DNA of 64,000 nt from Pollutimonas thiosulfatoxidans (GCF_004022565.1 NZ_CP022987.1:1674001-1738000); one strand, 5' to 3'; positions 8,255 through 17,724 are shown, counted from the stretch's first letter. The notes: generated by a model not told the origin, from the sequence alone. Numbers and translations are program-made.

Positions 8255-9194
8255 CGCGCACCTTCTTGAAATCCTGGGCAAGCGGCGATTCGAAAGACAG
8301 TCGCTCTCCCGTGGAAAAATCATCGAAGGCCAGTGCCCGGGCATGCAGCAACTGCCGCGAGGCATCTCCCAAGGGCTTGCCGCCGTACAGTGTGTCGCCC
8401 ACCAGGGGATGCCGCAGGCTGGCCATATGTACACGTATCTGATGGGTACGGCCCGTCTCCAGCCGGCATATCACCTCGGTAACCGGGTGTTCCCCGCTGA
8501 TCATTCCGCGACGCAGCGGCGCGTAATGGGTAATGGCCTCTTTGGGAGCGATGGGGTGATCTGCCGACATGCGCACCGGCACTCGCGGATCCCGGCCGAT
8601 GGCCAGCCGTACTTGGCCATCCGAGCGGATGTGCCCGTGCACCAGGGCGAGATATTCGCGACTGACGCTGCGGTCCTGCAGTTGGCGTACTAGATGGGTT
8701 TGCGCCCGGTCGTGCCTGGCTACGACCAGGAGCCCCGAGGTATCCTTGTCCAGACGATGCACAATCCCGGCGCGCGATACCGTGGCGAGCTCGGGAAACC
8801 GATAAAGCAGGCCATTAAGCAGCGTGCCGGTCCAATTTCCGGCGCCCGGATGCGTCACCAGGCCCGCCGGCTTGTCGACCACAATCCAGTCGGGGCTGGC
8901 TTGTACGACCCCGAAGGGTACATCCTCTGGCGTAAATGCCTGGGATTCCGGCGCCAATTGCTGGTGCACGACAAGCTTGTCCCCCGGGTTGACCTGCTGC
9001 CTGATGCGGCCTGGCTGGCCATTGACCTGCACATGGCCTGATTCAATCCAGCCCTGCATTCGACTGCGTGAATGCTCCGGAATGAGCCGGGCCAGAACCT
9101 TGTCCAGCCGCTCGGGCATGGCGGTAAATGGCACCTGAAACTCCAGGGTGGCCAGGGGCGCCAAACTTTCTTTGGCGATATCTGTGTCAGGCAT
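8232..9194 (-). CDS. rluD: 23S rRNA pseudouridine(1911/1915/1917) synthase RluD
   Basis: 320 residues. It makes three pseudouridines in helix 69 of 23S rRNA. An S4 domain (about 27-85, MPERLDKVLARLIPEHSRS) precedes the RluA-type catalytic domain; the catalytic Asp149 is in HRLDKDTSGLLVVA. Other conserved segments are VVDKPAGLVTHP (106-117) and LETGRTHQIRVHM near 246-258. It is divergent from bamD with only 50 bp between the starts, the conserved bamD/rluD arrangement of proteobacteria. Confidence 0.94.
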   Translation of the reverse strand: MPDTDIAKESLAPLATLEFQVPFTAMPERLDKVLARLIPEHSRSRMQGWIESGHVQVNGQPGRIRQQVNPGDKLVVHQQLAPESQAFTPEDVPFGVVQASPDWIVVDKPAGLVTHPGAGNWTGTLLNGLLYRFPELATVSRAGIVHRLDKDTSGLLVVARHDRAQTHLVRQLQDRSVSREYLALVHGHIRSDGQVRLAIGRDPRVPVRMSADHPIAPKEAITHYAPLRRGMISGEHPVTEVICRLETGRTHQIRVHMASLRHPLVGDTLYGGKPLGDASRQLLHARALAFDDFSTGERLSFESPLAQDFKKVRDDIAWDA

Positions 9195-9244
9195 GGCGAC
9201 AAATCATATAATCAGCCTGCAATGCTAACACCAAGGACGCTTTT

Positions 9245-10093
9245 GTGACTCGTACCGACTCTCAATTTTCCGGATCTTCCGGCCTGGCACGCTTAGGGCT
9301 CACCCTGCTGGCGCTGCTTGCGATCATCGTGATCGCTGGCTGCGGCACAGTCAAGGGGGACCAGGACAAGACCGCCGGCTGGAGCGCCGAACGCCTGTAC
9401 CAGGACGCCCGCGAAGAGACCAGCGCAGGCAACTGGAAAGAAGCCCGCGCACGGCTCGAAGCCATTGAAGCGCGCTACCCGTTTGGCACCTATGCACAGC
9501 AGGCGCTGGTGGATCAGGCCTACGTAAACTGGAAAGACGAAGAGCCGGAGCAGGCGCTGGCGGCAATCGATCGCTTCCAGCAGCAGTATCCGAATCACCC
9601 CGGCACCGACTATATGCTTTATCTGAAGGGTCTCATCACCTTCACGCCTCCCAGCGCGGCGTTCAGCAACATCACGCGCCAGGATCCCAGCGAACGCGAC
9701 CCCAAAGGGCTACGCGAATCGTACGAATCGTTTAATGAACTGATCGAACGCTATCCCGACAGCCGCTACGCGGCCGATGCACGCAAGCGGGTAACGTGGC
9801 TGGTCAGCACGATTGCCCAAAACGAAGTGCATGTGGCGCAATATTATTACGAGCGGGGTGCCTACGTGGCGGCGGTCAATCGTGCGCAAACCGTCATCAC
9901 CGACTTCCAGGGCGTGCCCATCGCCGAGAAGGCCCTGTACATCATGATGCTGTCCTACGACAAGCTGGGGATGACAGAACTGCGCGATGACGCCAAACGC
10001 GTGCTCGACCAGAACTTCCCCGACAGCAAGTACTACGCGCGGGGCCTGGATGAACCCGGCGGCAGCAAATGGAACCCCATCAACTGGCTTTGA
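9245..10093 (+). CDS. bamD: Outer membrane protein assembly factor BamD (ComL lipoprotein)
   Basis: 282 residues. BamD is the essential lipoprotein of the BAM complex that folds beta-barrel proteins. The N-terminal signal has a hydrophobic core LTLLALLAIIVIAGC ending in the lipobox Cys33. The mature part carries TPR-like repeats: WKEARARLEAIEARYPFGTYAQQALVD is spread over about 60-90, and PEQALAAIDRFQQQYPNHP over 100-118. The start is GTG at 9245 with AAGGAC upstream. Its last 14 bp overlap the convergent dinG gene. Confidence 0.94.
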   Translation: MTRTDSQFSGSSGLARLGLTLLALLAIIVIAGCGTVKGDQDKTAGWSAERLYQDAREETSAGNWKEARARLEAIEARYPFGTYAQQALVDQAYVNWKDEEPEQALAAIDRFQQQYPNHPGTDYMLYLKGLITFTPPSAAFSNITRQDPSERDPKGLRESYESFNELIERYPDSRYAADARKRVTWLVSTIAQNEVHVAQYYYERGAYVAAVNRAQTVITDFQGVPIAEKALYIMMLSYDKLGMTELRDDAKRVLDQNFPDSKYYARGLDEPGGSKWNPINWL

Positions 10094-12140
10094 TCGCCAC
10101 GGTGTCGCTCGTTTCTTGCACAGGCTCCTTCGGAGCCTGTTTGCTTTTCAGAAAGCCGATAACCTGGGCAGCCTCGCGCGTACGGGCAAAGGGTGGAAGC
10201 CCGCGCCACAGCAGCTTGCCATAGGGTTTTTCGACCATGCGGGTGTCACCCACCATCAGCACGCCCCAGTCGCTTTCCGAACGTATCAGGCGGCCGGCTC
10301 CTTGTTTGAGCGCAATGGCTGCTTCGGGCAACTGGTACTCCATGAACGGATTGCCGCCTTCAGTGCGACAGAGGTTCAGGCGGGCTTCCAGAACCGGATC
10401 GTCGGGCGGCGCGAAGGGCAGCTTGTCGATCGCGACCAGCGTCAGGGCGTTGCCCGGCACATCGATGCCTTCCCAGAAGCTGGCGCTGCCCACCAGCACC
10501 GCATTGCTCTGCGCGCGAAAGCGCTCGAGCAAAACGCCGCGCGAGCTTTCCCCCTGCCGTAGCAGCAGCCGGTCGATGTCCAGGTCTTCAAAATGTTCTT
10601 CAAGCAGCGTGGCGATGCGATCGACTGCCCGCAAGGTCGTGCACAAGACCAATACGCCACCGGTGGACGCCTGTATGAGCGGCAGCAGCGCGGACACGAA
10701 CTTCTCGTTGAATTCGCGATCGCTGGGCAGTGGCAAGGACTTGGGCACATAAAGCACGCCCTGGTCCGGGTAGTCGAAAGGTGATTCCCAATGGCGGGTG
10801 GTGGCATCCCAAAGGCCCAACTGCCGCACGAAATGGCCGAAATCCCCATGTACGGAAAGGGTGGCCGATGTCAGCACCCAGGCCTGGTCCTTGCTTCGAT
10901 ACCGGGAAAACACCTTGGCCACCGATAGGGGCGCGCTATGCAGCCGCATGTGGTGCTGGGTTTGCTCCACCCAGCGCACTGCGGCACCGTCGGCGTCGGC
11001 CGGCAGGGTGGCGTCGTCGCTTGCCGGACGCAGCGCGTTCTTGCCGCTGCGGTCGGGCTGGCTCCATTGGTAGAGTCGCGCCCGCAGATCGAGGCAGGTT
11101 TTATGGACGGCTGCCAGGTCGGGATGTTTTTCGCTGACCACATTAAGCAGTTGGGCACTGGTGTCCAGGACATCCAGAAGGTCGGTCAGGGCTTTATCGA
11201 ACTGTGCCGGGTTCGGGATGGCCAGATACGTGGCTTTGCGCCCGGGCAGCTTCTCGATCGGGGCCGCAGCCAGCCGCAATTCTCGTGCTGCCTGCTCTAT
11301 GCGTTTGCCCGCCTCGCTCCAGTTGGTGGATTCGCGGGCGTAAGCCAGACCGGCCACCTCGGTTGTTCGGGCCAGGTCCAGCAGTTGATGCGAAGACACG
11401 CTGCTGCCCAGAAAGCGGGTGGCAATATCGGGAAGTTGATGCGCCTCGTCAAACACCACCAGTTCGACGGTGGGCAGCAATTCGGTAATACCTTCTTCGC
11501 GCAGGGCCAGGTCCGCCATGAAGAGCGCATGATTGACCACCACCAGGTCGGCATCCTGGGCCTGGCGCCGGGCTTTCATTACAAAACAGTCGCGTACGTG
11601 GGGACAGTCCTGCCCCAGGCAGTTGTCGCGCGTCGAGGTGACCCGGTTCCAGATGTCGGCGTCCTCGGGGACCTCGGCCAGATCGCTGCGGTCGCCACTG
11701 CGCGATTGCTTGGCAAAAACCTGGATATGGCGCAGTTGACTGATCTCGGCGCGCGATTTCAGCGCGCGGTCGTCACCACCCAGGCGATCGAGATGGTAAT
11801 GACACACATAGTTGCCGCGGCCCTTAAGCAGCGCGACAGAGATGGGCAGGGCCAGCGCCTTGCGCAGCCGCGGCAGATCGCGCCGAAACAGCTGGTCTTG
11901 CAAGGTGCGCGTACCGGTGGACACCAATACCTTGCCGCCGCCAAGAAAGGCCGGCACGAGATAGGCCCACGTTTTGCCGGTGCCCGTACCCGCCTCGGCG
12001 ATCAGCGTGCTGCGTTCGCGCAAGGCCAGCTCGATGGCCTGGGCGAGCTCCAGCTGAGCCACGCGCGGGCGATAGTCGGGCACGGCTTGCGCGATAGGCC
12101 CATCGGCCGAGAAAATATCGGTTAATTCTTGCAATAGCAT
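10080..12140 (-). CDS. dinG: ATP-dependent DNA helicase, DinG/YoaA family
   Basis: 686 residues from the ATG at 12138-12140. An XPD-like superfamily 2 helicase: Walker A AEAGTGTGKT (48-57), four Cys likely holding an Fe-S cluster (YVCHY, then CLGQDCPHVRDC), DEAH box VVFDEAHQL, and C-terminal helicase motifs including FWEGIDVPG and QGAGRLIRS. These enzymes unwind 5'-3', acting on D-loops and R-loops during repair. The length and Fe-S arrangement fit YoaA about as well as DinG. A longer upstream frame exists but has no family support. The gene is divergent from tex, and its 3' end contains the bamD terminator. Confidence 0.9.
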   Translation of the reverse strand: MLLQELTDIFSADGPIAQAVPDYRPRVAQLELAQAIELALRERSTLIAEAGTGTGKTWAYLVPAFLGGGKVLVSTGTRTLQDQLFRRDLPRLRKALALPISVALLKGRGNYVCHYHLDRLGGDDRALKSRAEISQLRHIQVFAKQSRSGDRSDLAEVPEDADIWNRVTSTRDNCLGQDCPHVRDCFVMKARRQAQDADLVVVNHALFMADLALREEGITELLPTVELVVFDEAHQLPDIATRFLGSSVSSHQLLDLARTTEVAGLAYARESTNWSEAGKRIEQAARELRLAAAPIEKLPGRKATYLAIPNPAQFDKALTDLLDVLDTSAQLLNVVSEKHPDLAAVHKTCLDLRARLYQWSQPDRSGKNALRPASDDATLPADADGAAVRWVEQTQHHMRLHSAPLSVAKVFSRYRSKDQAWVLTSATLSVHGDFGHFVRQLGLWDATTRHWESPFDYPDQGVLYVPKSLPLPSDREFNEKFVSALLPLIQASTGGVLVLCTTLRAVDRIATLLEEHFEDLDIDRLLLRQGESSRGVLLERFRAQSNAVLVGSASFWEGIDVPGNALTLVAIDKLPFAPPDDPVLEARLNLCRTEGGNPFMEYQLPEAAIALKQGAGRLIRSESDWGVLMVGDTRMVEKPYGKLLWRGLPPFARTREAAQVIGFLKSKQAPKEPVQETSDTVAIKAS
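10120..10140 (+). terminator. Probable bamD terminator, inside the 3' coding end of dinG
   Basis: A perfect 9-bp stem (ACAGGCTCC with GGAGCCTGT) around a TTC loop, followed by TTGCTTTT, begins 27 nt after the bamD stop. It lies within the last 20 codons of the convergent dinG gene. Confidence 0.75.
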
Positions 12141-12266
12141 CAAATGGTAAAGAAGGAGTGAAGCGCTTAAAGACAGGCAAGCATAGATGATACCCTCGTA
12201 GCTTTCCCGACCGCAGGCCGATGTGGCAAAATGCCCCGCCTGAACACTTGTTTTATTCTTGGACCA

Positions 12267-14636
12267 ATGACTGAAAATTCCGTTCTCGCAAAATCCGGCA
12301 AAGCCGACCGCGCGCCTGATCCGGCCCGCATACTCGCCCTGCTGGCCAAGGAGCTCAATGTGCGGCTCGCCCAGGTCGAGGCGACCGTAGATCTGCTGGA
12401 CGGTGGCGCCACGGTGCCCTTCATTGCCCGATACCGGAAAGAAGCCACAGGCGGGCTGGATGACACCGTGCTGCGCAACCTGGAATTGCGGCTGCTTTAT
12501 ATACGCGACCTCGAGTCGCGCCGTGCCGCCATCCTGGACTCTATCGCCCAGCAGGGCAAGCTTGATGCCGCCCTCGAGCAAGAAATCAATGCGGCCGACA
12601 CCAAGCAGCGCCTTGAAGACCTTTACGCCCCCTATAAGCCCAAGCGGCGCACCCGGGCGCAAATCGCTCGGGAAGCGGGCCTGGAGCCGCTGGCCGATGC
12701 CATCGTGGCAGAAGCGCAATGCGACCCTGCGCAACTGGCCGCGGGCTATATCAACGCCGAGGCCGGTGTCAATGACATCAAGGGCGCCCTGGATGGAGCC
12801 CGCGACATCCTGTCCGAGCGCTACGCCGAGAACGCCGACCTGTTGGCGACGATGCGCGAGCACCTCTGGAACACCGGCCTGCTGTATTCTCGTGTGGTTG
12901 AAGGCAAGGAAACCGAGGGTGCGAACTTTCGCGACTGGTTTGATTTCAGCGAGCCGCTGCGCACGCTGCCGTCGCACCGCGTCCTGGCGTTATTGCGTGG
13001 CCGTCAACAGGGCGCGCTCGATATCCGGCTGGGCCTGTCCCCCGAACTGGAAGCCCAGACGCCCCACCCTTGCGTCCTGCGTATTGCCGACCTGTTGCGA
13101 GTCGGCGCCGACTTTGGCGCCGATGCACCGCCCCGGGGCCGCTGGCTGGCGGAAGTGTGCCGCTGGACCTGGCGCGTCAAACTGCTGACCTCATTCGAAT
13201 CCGAGCTGATAGGCCGCTTGCGTGAAAGCGCCGAGCAAGAAGCCATACGCGTATTCGCCGCCAACCTGAAGGACTTGCTGCTGGCGGCTCCGGCCGGACC
13301 CAAAGCCGTGCTGGGACTGGATCCGGGCATACGCACGGGCGTCAAAGCGGCAGCCATCGATGCAACCGGCAAGGTTCTGGACACGGCAACAATCTATCCG
13401 TTCGAGCCTCGGCGCGACCGTGAAGGCAGCATACGCAGCTTGGCAGCGCTGGTGGCCCGGCACAATATCGCACTGATCGCCATCGGCAACGGTACGGCCT
13501 CGCGCGAGACGGAAAAGCTGGTCATCGACATGCTCGAGAAACACCCCGAGATGACGCTTACACGGGTGATGGTCTCGGAAGCCGGAGCTTCCGTGTACTC
13601 GGCCTCAGAGCTTGCCGCACTGGAATTCCCCGACATGGACGTCAGCCTGCGCGGCGCTGTTTCCATCGCTCGCCGCTTGCAAGATCCTTTGGCCGAGCTG
13701 GTCAAGATAGAGCCCAAAGCCATAGGCGTGGGCCAGTATCAGCACGACGTGAATCAACGCGAGCTGGCACGCTCGCTGGATGCCGTAATCGAAGACTGCG
13801 TAAACGCGGTCGGTGTCGATGTGAACACGGCCTCGGCTCCGCTGCTGACCCGCGTGTCCGGCCTGAACGCCACACTGGCTCGCAACATCGTCGCCTGGCG
13901 CGACGAGAACGGCGCCTTTACCAACCGGAAGGGATTGATGAAGGTGCCGCGCTTTGGCGACAAGTCCTTTGAGCAGGCTGCCGGCTTTCTGCGCATACCC
14001 GACGGCGACAACCCACTGGATGCGTCCGCGGTGCACCCGGAAGCCTATCCTGTCGTTGAACGTATCCTGGCCAAGATCCAGGCCGACGCCCGTGCCATCA
14101 TGGGCGCGCCCGGCGCACTCAAGGGTGTGTCGCCGTCCGAGTTCACCGACGAGCGTTTCGGCTTGCCTACCATCAAGGACATCTTCCTGGAGCTTGAGAA
14201 GCCTGGTCGCGACCCGCGGCCAGAGTTCAAGACGGCGCAGTTCAAGGAAGGCGTGAACACCCTGGCCGATCTGCACCCGGGCATGATTCTCGAAGGCGTC
14301 GTCACCAACGTGGCCAATTTTGGGGCCTTCGTTGATGTGGGCGTCCATCAGGACGGCCTGGTGCATATCTCGGCCCTGTCACAAAGCTACGTCAAGGACC
14401 CCCGCGATGTTGTCCGTGTCGGCCAGACCGTAAAGGTAAAGGTGCAGGAAGTGGATGCGGCACGCAAGCGCATTGCGCTGACCATGCGGCTGGACGACGA
14501 GGGTGCGCCCACCCGCCGCGGCTCGGAAGAGCGCCGCCCCAGCAATGGCGACAAACGCAAGCCGGCCCAGCCGCGATCTGCACCGCCTGCAGGCGAAAGC
14601 GCCATGGCCGCCGCGTTTGCAAAACTAAAGCAATAA
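12267..14636 (+). CDS. tex: Tex-family RNA-binding transcriptional accessory protein
   Basis: 789 residues from the ATG at 12267. Tex is a nucleic-acid-binding factor related to Spt6, first described in Bordetella pertussis toxin expression. Features in order: helical Tex N-domain with the hallmark VPFIARYRKEATGGLD; YqgF/RuvC-like domain starting at LGLDPGIRTGVKAAAID; a HhH region (VGVDVNTASAPLLTRVSGL); and a C-terminal S1 domain (PGMILEGVVTNVANFGAFVD to RIALTMRL). A low-complexity basic tail follows. An in-frame ATG lies 36 nt upstream (12231), but TENSV is the more typical N-terminus. It is divergent from dinG across 126 bp and is followed after 2 nt by the next gene. Confidence 0.93.
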   Translation: MTENSVLAKSGKADRAPDPARILALLAKELNVRLAQVEATVDLLDGGATVPFIARYRKEATGGLDDTVLRNLELRLLYIRDLESRRAAILDSIAQQGKLDAALEQEINAADTKQRLEDLYAPYKPKRRTRAQIAREAGLEPLADAIVAEAQCDPAQLAAGYINAEAGVNDIKGALDGARDILSERYAENADLLATMREHLWNTGLLYSRVVEGKETEGANFRDWFDFSEPLRTLPSHRVLALLRGRQQGALDIRLGLSPELEAQTPHPCVLRIADLLRVGADFGADAPPRGRWLAEVCRWTWRVKLLTSFESELIGRLRESAEQEAIRVFAANLKDLLLAAPAGPKAVLGLDPGIRTGVKAAAIDATGKVLDTATIYPFEPRRDREGSIRSLAALVARHNIALIAIGNGTASRETEKLVIDMLEKHPEMTLTRVMVSEAGASVYSASELAALEFPDMDVSLRGAVSIARRLQDPLAELVKIEPKAIGVGQYQHDVNQRELARSLDAVIEDCVNAVGVDVNTASAPLLTRVSGLNATLARNIVAWRDENGAFTNRKGLMKVPRFGDKSFEQAAGFLRIPDGDNPLDASAVHPEAYPVVERILAKIQADARAIMGAPGALKGVSPSEFTDERFGLPTIKDIFLELEKPGRDPRPEFKTAQFKEGVNTLADLHPGMILEGVVTNVANFGAFVDVGVHQDGLVHISALSQSYVKDPRDVVRVGQTVKVKVQEVDAARKRIALTMRLDDEGAPTRRGSEERRPSNGDKRKPAQPRSAPPAGESAMAAAFAKLKQ

Positions 14637-14638
14637 AC

Positions 14639-15160
14639 ATGAACCAGCCAGAGAACAACAAGCGCGAACAGCTGCTTACCTTGACGCAGTGGCTAACTTG
14701 CGACGACCTGGACGAGCACGAGGCGAACCGCATCATCGACCTTTGCCTGCAGGTGCAGGCCAGTCCGACGCCGACCTTGCTCGAGACTTACGGTGCGGAT
14801 GCAGCCAAGGTGGTCGAGTACGATCCGCAGGGCCTGCTGGCTTTCGTTCTGTTCACCGAGCTAGAGGACTACTTCGCTTATGCCGACACCGTCGACGAAC
14901 TTTATGAACAGATCGTCGACGCCTTTGAGCAGCCAGCCTTGCCGGACTATCCCTACGAACAAAGCAGCTTCGATAGCGTGTCGGGCTTTTTTGCCTGGGT
15001 CGACCAGCAACTGCTGGCGCATCACACCAAATATCAGCTGATCCACTTCGGACAAAGCTATACCCACGACTTCCAGGTCTTACTGGTCTATCGGGACCGA
15101 GTGGACGACATCCTGGCCTTGTGCGGCCAACTGGGTGTACAGGCAGAACGCTGCAACTGA
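14639..15160 (+). CDS. Unrecognised acidic cytoplasmic protein
   Basis: 173 residues that I cannot place in a family. It is strongly acidic and aromatic-rich: ELEDYFAYADTVDELYEQI near 78-96, DYPYEQSSFDSVSGFFAWVD near 105-124, and HFGQSYTHDFQVLLVYRDRVDDI around 138-160. No signal peptide, membrane segment or metal-binding cluster is visible. The ATG is 2 nt after the tex stop, so it is almost certainly cotranscribed with tex and perhaps translationally coupled. It ends 13 bp from the convergent trpS. The well-formed sequence and tight spacing support a real gene of unknown function. Confidence 0.75.
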   Translation: MNQPENNKREQLLTLTQWLTCDDLDEHEANRIIDLCLQVQASPTPTLLETYGADAAKVVEYDPQGLLAFVLFTELEDYFAYADTVDELYEQIVDAFEQPALPDYPYEQSSFDSVSGFFAWVDQQLLAHHTKYQLIHFGQSYTHDFQVLLVYRDRVDDILALCGQLGVQAERCN

Positions 15161-15173
15161 ATGCAGCGCTGCT

Positions 15174-16514
15174 TCAGTCGGTAGCCAGGTCAGCCAGCGC
15201 CGCGCGAACGCTGGCCAGTCGGTCGGCATCGAAGCGACTGACCACGGTGCCATCCACGCGCAGGACCACTTGCTCGCCGTCTTCCAGCATCGCTACCTCA
15301 CCGTCCACGGCTTGAAGCTGACGGATGGCGACGCCGGCGTCCTTGGGGTTGGCATAGGGTTCGGACAGCATCAGTTCCTGACCGTCGCCGGCAAGCAAGC
15401 GGAAACGGAACTGCCCCGCCTCATCACGGAAACTGACGAAGCGGGGCCGCTTCGCAGCGGGCTTGGGGGCTGTCGCATCGGTCAGGGCCGACGCGGGCAG
15501 CATGCTGCTGCGCAGGCCCACCGCTTCGCGCAAACGCGCCATGAAAGGCTCGGACAGGCGGCGCGCCTTGGCCGCGCCGGCCTGCAGTATGTCCTCGATA
15601 CGTTCCGGCCTGGCCATCAGCTCGGCATACTGATCACGCATGGGACCCAAATCTTGCTCGATGCGCTCGTACAAGGCCTGCTTGGCGTCGCCCCAGCCCA
15701 TGCCGGCTTCAAGCTGGGCCCGAAAAGTCGCCGTTTCATCGGGCGTCGCAAAGGCGCGGTACAAGGTGTACAAGTGCGCGCCTTCCGCATCCTTGGGCTC
15801 ACCCGGTTCGCGTGAGTCAGTGACAATACGCATCACTGCCGCACGCAGCGCCTTGGAACCGCCTTCAAACAAGGGAATGGTGTTGTCGTAGCTCTTGGAC
15901 ATCTTGCGACCGTCCAGGCCTGGCAGCGTGGCGACCTCGTCGTCGATCTGCACATCGGGCAGCACGAAGATGTCGGTGCCTTTTCCATACAAGTGATTGA
16001 AACGCTGCGCAATGTCGCGCGTCATTTCCAGATGCTGGATCTGGTCGCGCCCCACCGGCACCTTGTTGGCATTGAACAAGAGGATGTCGGCGGCCATCAG
16101 CACCGGATACGAGAACAGCCCCATCGTGATGCCATCGTCTGGTTCGGCTTCGCGCGCGACATTCTGGTCGACGGATGCCTTGTAGGCATGCGCCCGATTC
16201 ATCAGTCCCTTGGCCGTCACGCAAGTAAGCATCCAGCATAGCTCCGGAATCTCGGGAATGTCGGACTGCCGATAGAACGTTACCCTTTCCGGATCAAGCC
16301 CGGCCGCAATCCAGGTAGCCGCGATCTCGAGGCGGGACCGGGCAATGCGCTGGGGATCATCGCATTTGATCAGGGCGTGATAGTCGGCCATGAAATAGAA
16401 GGCGTCCACGCCAGGCAGCGCGCTGGCCTGTATGGAGGGCCGGATCGCGCCGGCATAGTTGCCCAGGTGCGGGGTGCCGGAAGTGGTAATGCCAGTCAGT
16501 ACACGGGTGTTCAT
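15174..16514 (-). CDS. trpS: Tryptophan-tRNA ligase with C-terminal DUF1508-like domain
   Basis: 446 residues. The class I catalytic core (about 1-345) has PHLGN (15-19, HIGH equivalent) and KMSKS (204-208), and charges tRNA-Trp. A typical bacterial TrpS ends near 330-350. Here an Ala/Pro linker (about 347-358) leads to a domain with RPRFVSFRDEAGQFRFRLLA and LMLSEPYANPKDAGVAIRQL, which matches the YegP/DUF1508 pattern of one such unit, then a short unassigned tail. I believe such fusions occur in other Burkholderiales. It lies 39 nt downstream of zapE. Confidence 0.93.
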   Translation of the reverse strand: MNTRVLTGITTSGTPHLGNYAGAIRPSIQASALPGVDAFYFMADYHALIKCDDPQRIARSRLEIAATWIAAGLDPERVTFYRQSDIPEIPELCWMLTCVTAKGLMNRAHAYKASVDQNVAREAEPDDGITMGLFSYPVLMAADILLFNANKVPVGRDQIQHLEMTRDIAQRFNHLYGKGTDIFVLPDVQIDDEVATLPGLDGRKMSKSYDNTIPLFEGGSKALRAAVMRIVTDSREPGEPKDAEGAHLYTLYRAFATPDETATFRAQLEAGMGWGDAKQALYERIEQDLGPMRDQYAELMARPERIEDILQAGAAKARRLSEPFMARLREAVGLRSSMLPASALTDATAPKPAAKRPRFVSFRDEAGQFRFRLLAGDGQELMLSEPYANPKDAGVAIRQLQAVDGEVAMLEDGEQVVLRVDGTVVSRFDADRLASVRAALADLATD

Positions 16515-16553
16515 AAATCGCTTAAGTAAGTAAGGACAGATAGGCGGGCAGGA

Positions 16554-17645
16554 CTACAGAACCACAGCCTCGCGACGATCAGCTTCCAGGTAATCACGCG
16601 ACTGCATCTCGAGTATGCGCGAGACCGTGCGATGAAATTCGTTGGCCATGGGGCCTTGGGTATAAAGCTCGTCGGGCTCGCACTCGGCCGACATGATCAG
16701 TTTTATCTTGTGATCGTAGAACACATCGATCAGCCAGGTAAAGCGCCTTGCCTCGGACGCATGGCGTGGACCCATGCGCGGCACATCCGACAAAATCACC
16801 GTCTTGAATCGACTGGCAAGGTCCAGATAGTCGTTTTGCGAGCGCGGTCCGCCGCACAAGGTGGCGAAGTCGAACCACACAATACTGCCGCCCAGCGCCA
16901 CGGCATGCAGCTGGCGGTTCTCGACCATAAGGACAGGCTTGAGTGGCGCAGTATCCAGCAAGCGATCGAAATTGGCACGTAGCTCTTTGGTGGTTTCCGC
17001 CGTAATCGGCGTCAAGTACATGCGCATCTGTTCGAGGCTGCGGCGGCGATAGTCCACGCCGATGTCCACATTCAGGACATCCATGCGCTCGTAGATCAGC
17101 TTGATGGCCGGAAGAATGCGATCGCGATGCAAGCCATCGGGATACAAGGTGTTGGGCTCGTAGTTGGACGTCATGATGAAGGACGTGCCATGCTCGAACA
17201 ACTTGAACAGCAGCCGGTACAGAATCATTGCGTCCGCCACATCGGACACATGGAATTCGTCGAAGCAAATAAGCCGGTAACGTTTGGCCAGGAGGCGCGC
17301 GACTTCGTCCAATGGATCTTGCTGGCCGCGCACTTCGTCCAACTGCCGATGCACGCCACGCATGAACTCATGAAAGTGCACCCGCGTCTTGCGCCGAACC
17401 GGGACGGTCTGATAGAAGGCATCCATCAGGAAGCTCTTGCCGCGCCCCACCCCGCCCCACATGTAAACGCCGCGCGGCACATCGGGTCGCCGGAATAACT
17501 TGCGCAAGGTGGAAGAGCGTCCTTGCTTGAAGCTGACCCAGTCGTCGTAGTAAGTCTGCAATCGCTCCACCGCCGCGAGCTGGGCCTCATCGACCTGATA
17601 GCCACGCTCTTGCAACACATGATGGTAGTACTCGCGAACATTCAT
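16554..17645 (-). CDS. zapE: Cell division protein ZapE (AFG1-like AAA ATPase)
   Basis: 363 residues. Walker A GGVGRGKS (64-71) follows RGVYMW; Walker B is LICFDEFHVSDVADAM (about 129-144), the AFG1/ZapE signature. Sensor-type sequence TSNYEPNTLYPDGLHR follows, and RRFTWLIDVFYDHKIKLIMS is in the C-terminal part. ZapE interacts with FtsZ and destabilises its polymers under stress in E. coli. The gene is downstream of lpdA, but a terminator stands between them. Confidence 0.92.
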   Translation of the reverse strand: MNVREYYHHVLQERGYQVDEAQLAAVERLQTYYDDWVSFKQGRSSTLRKLFRRPDVPRGVYMWGGVGRGKSFLMDAFYQTVPVRRKTRVHFHEFMRGVHRQLDEVRGQQDPLDEVARLLAKRYRLICFDEFHVSDVADAMILYRLLFKLFEHGTSFIMTSNYEPNTLYPDGLHRDRILPAIKLIYERMDVLNVDIGVDYRRRSLEQMRMYLTPITAETTKELRANFDRLLDTAPLKPVLMVENRQLHAVALGGSIVWFDFATLCGGPRSQNDYLDLASRFKTVILSDVPRMGPRHASEARRFTWLIDVFYDHKIKLIMSAECEPDELYTQGPMANEFHRTVSRILEMQSRDYLEADRREAVVL

Positions 17646-17667
17646 CCAACAGACTCACAAAAAACAA

Positions 17668-17693
17668 AAAGGGCGAGTCGACACCCGCCCTTT
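17668..17693 (-). terminator. Terminator downstream of lpdA
   Basis: On the minus strand an 8-bp stem (AAAGGGCG with CGCCCTTT) around a loop containing GTCGAC is followed by a T-rich run (17670-17656 region). It starts about 32 nt after the lpdA stop and ends the odhA-odhB-lpdA unit before zapE. Confidence 0.75.
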
Positions 17694-17724
17694 ACAGAAT
17701 CAGCAACGCAGCAACACGCCGGAA

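Noticed and set aside
8255..8434. Extension of pgeF upstream to 8434
   Set aside because: It would overlap rluD by 200 bp; the internal ATG at 8252-8254 gives the normal family length.
12141..12977. Extension of dinG upstream to 12977
   Set aside because: It would overlap tex by more than 700 bp in antisense and adds no DinG-like sequence.
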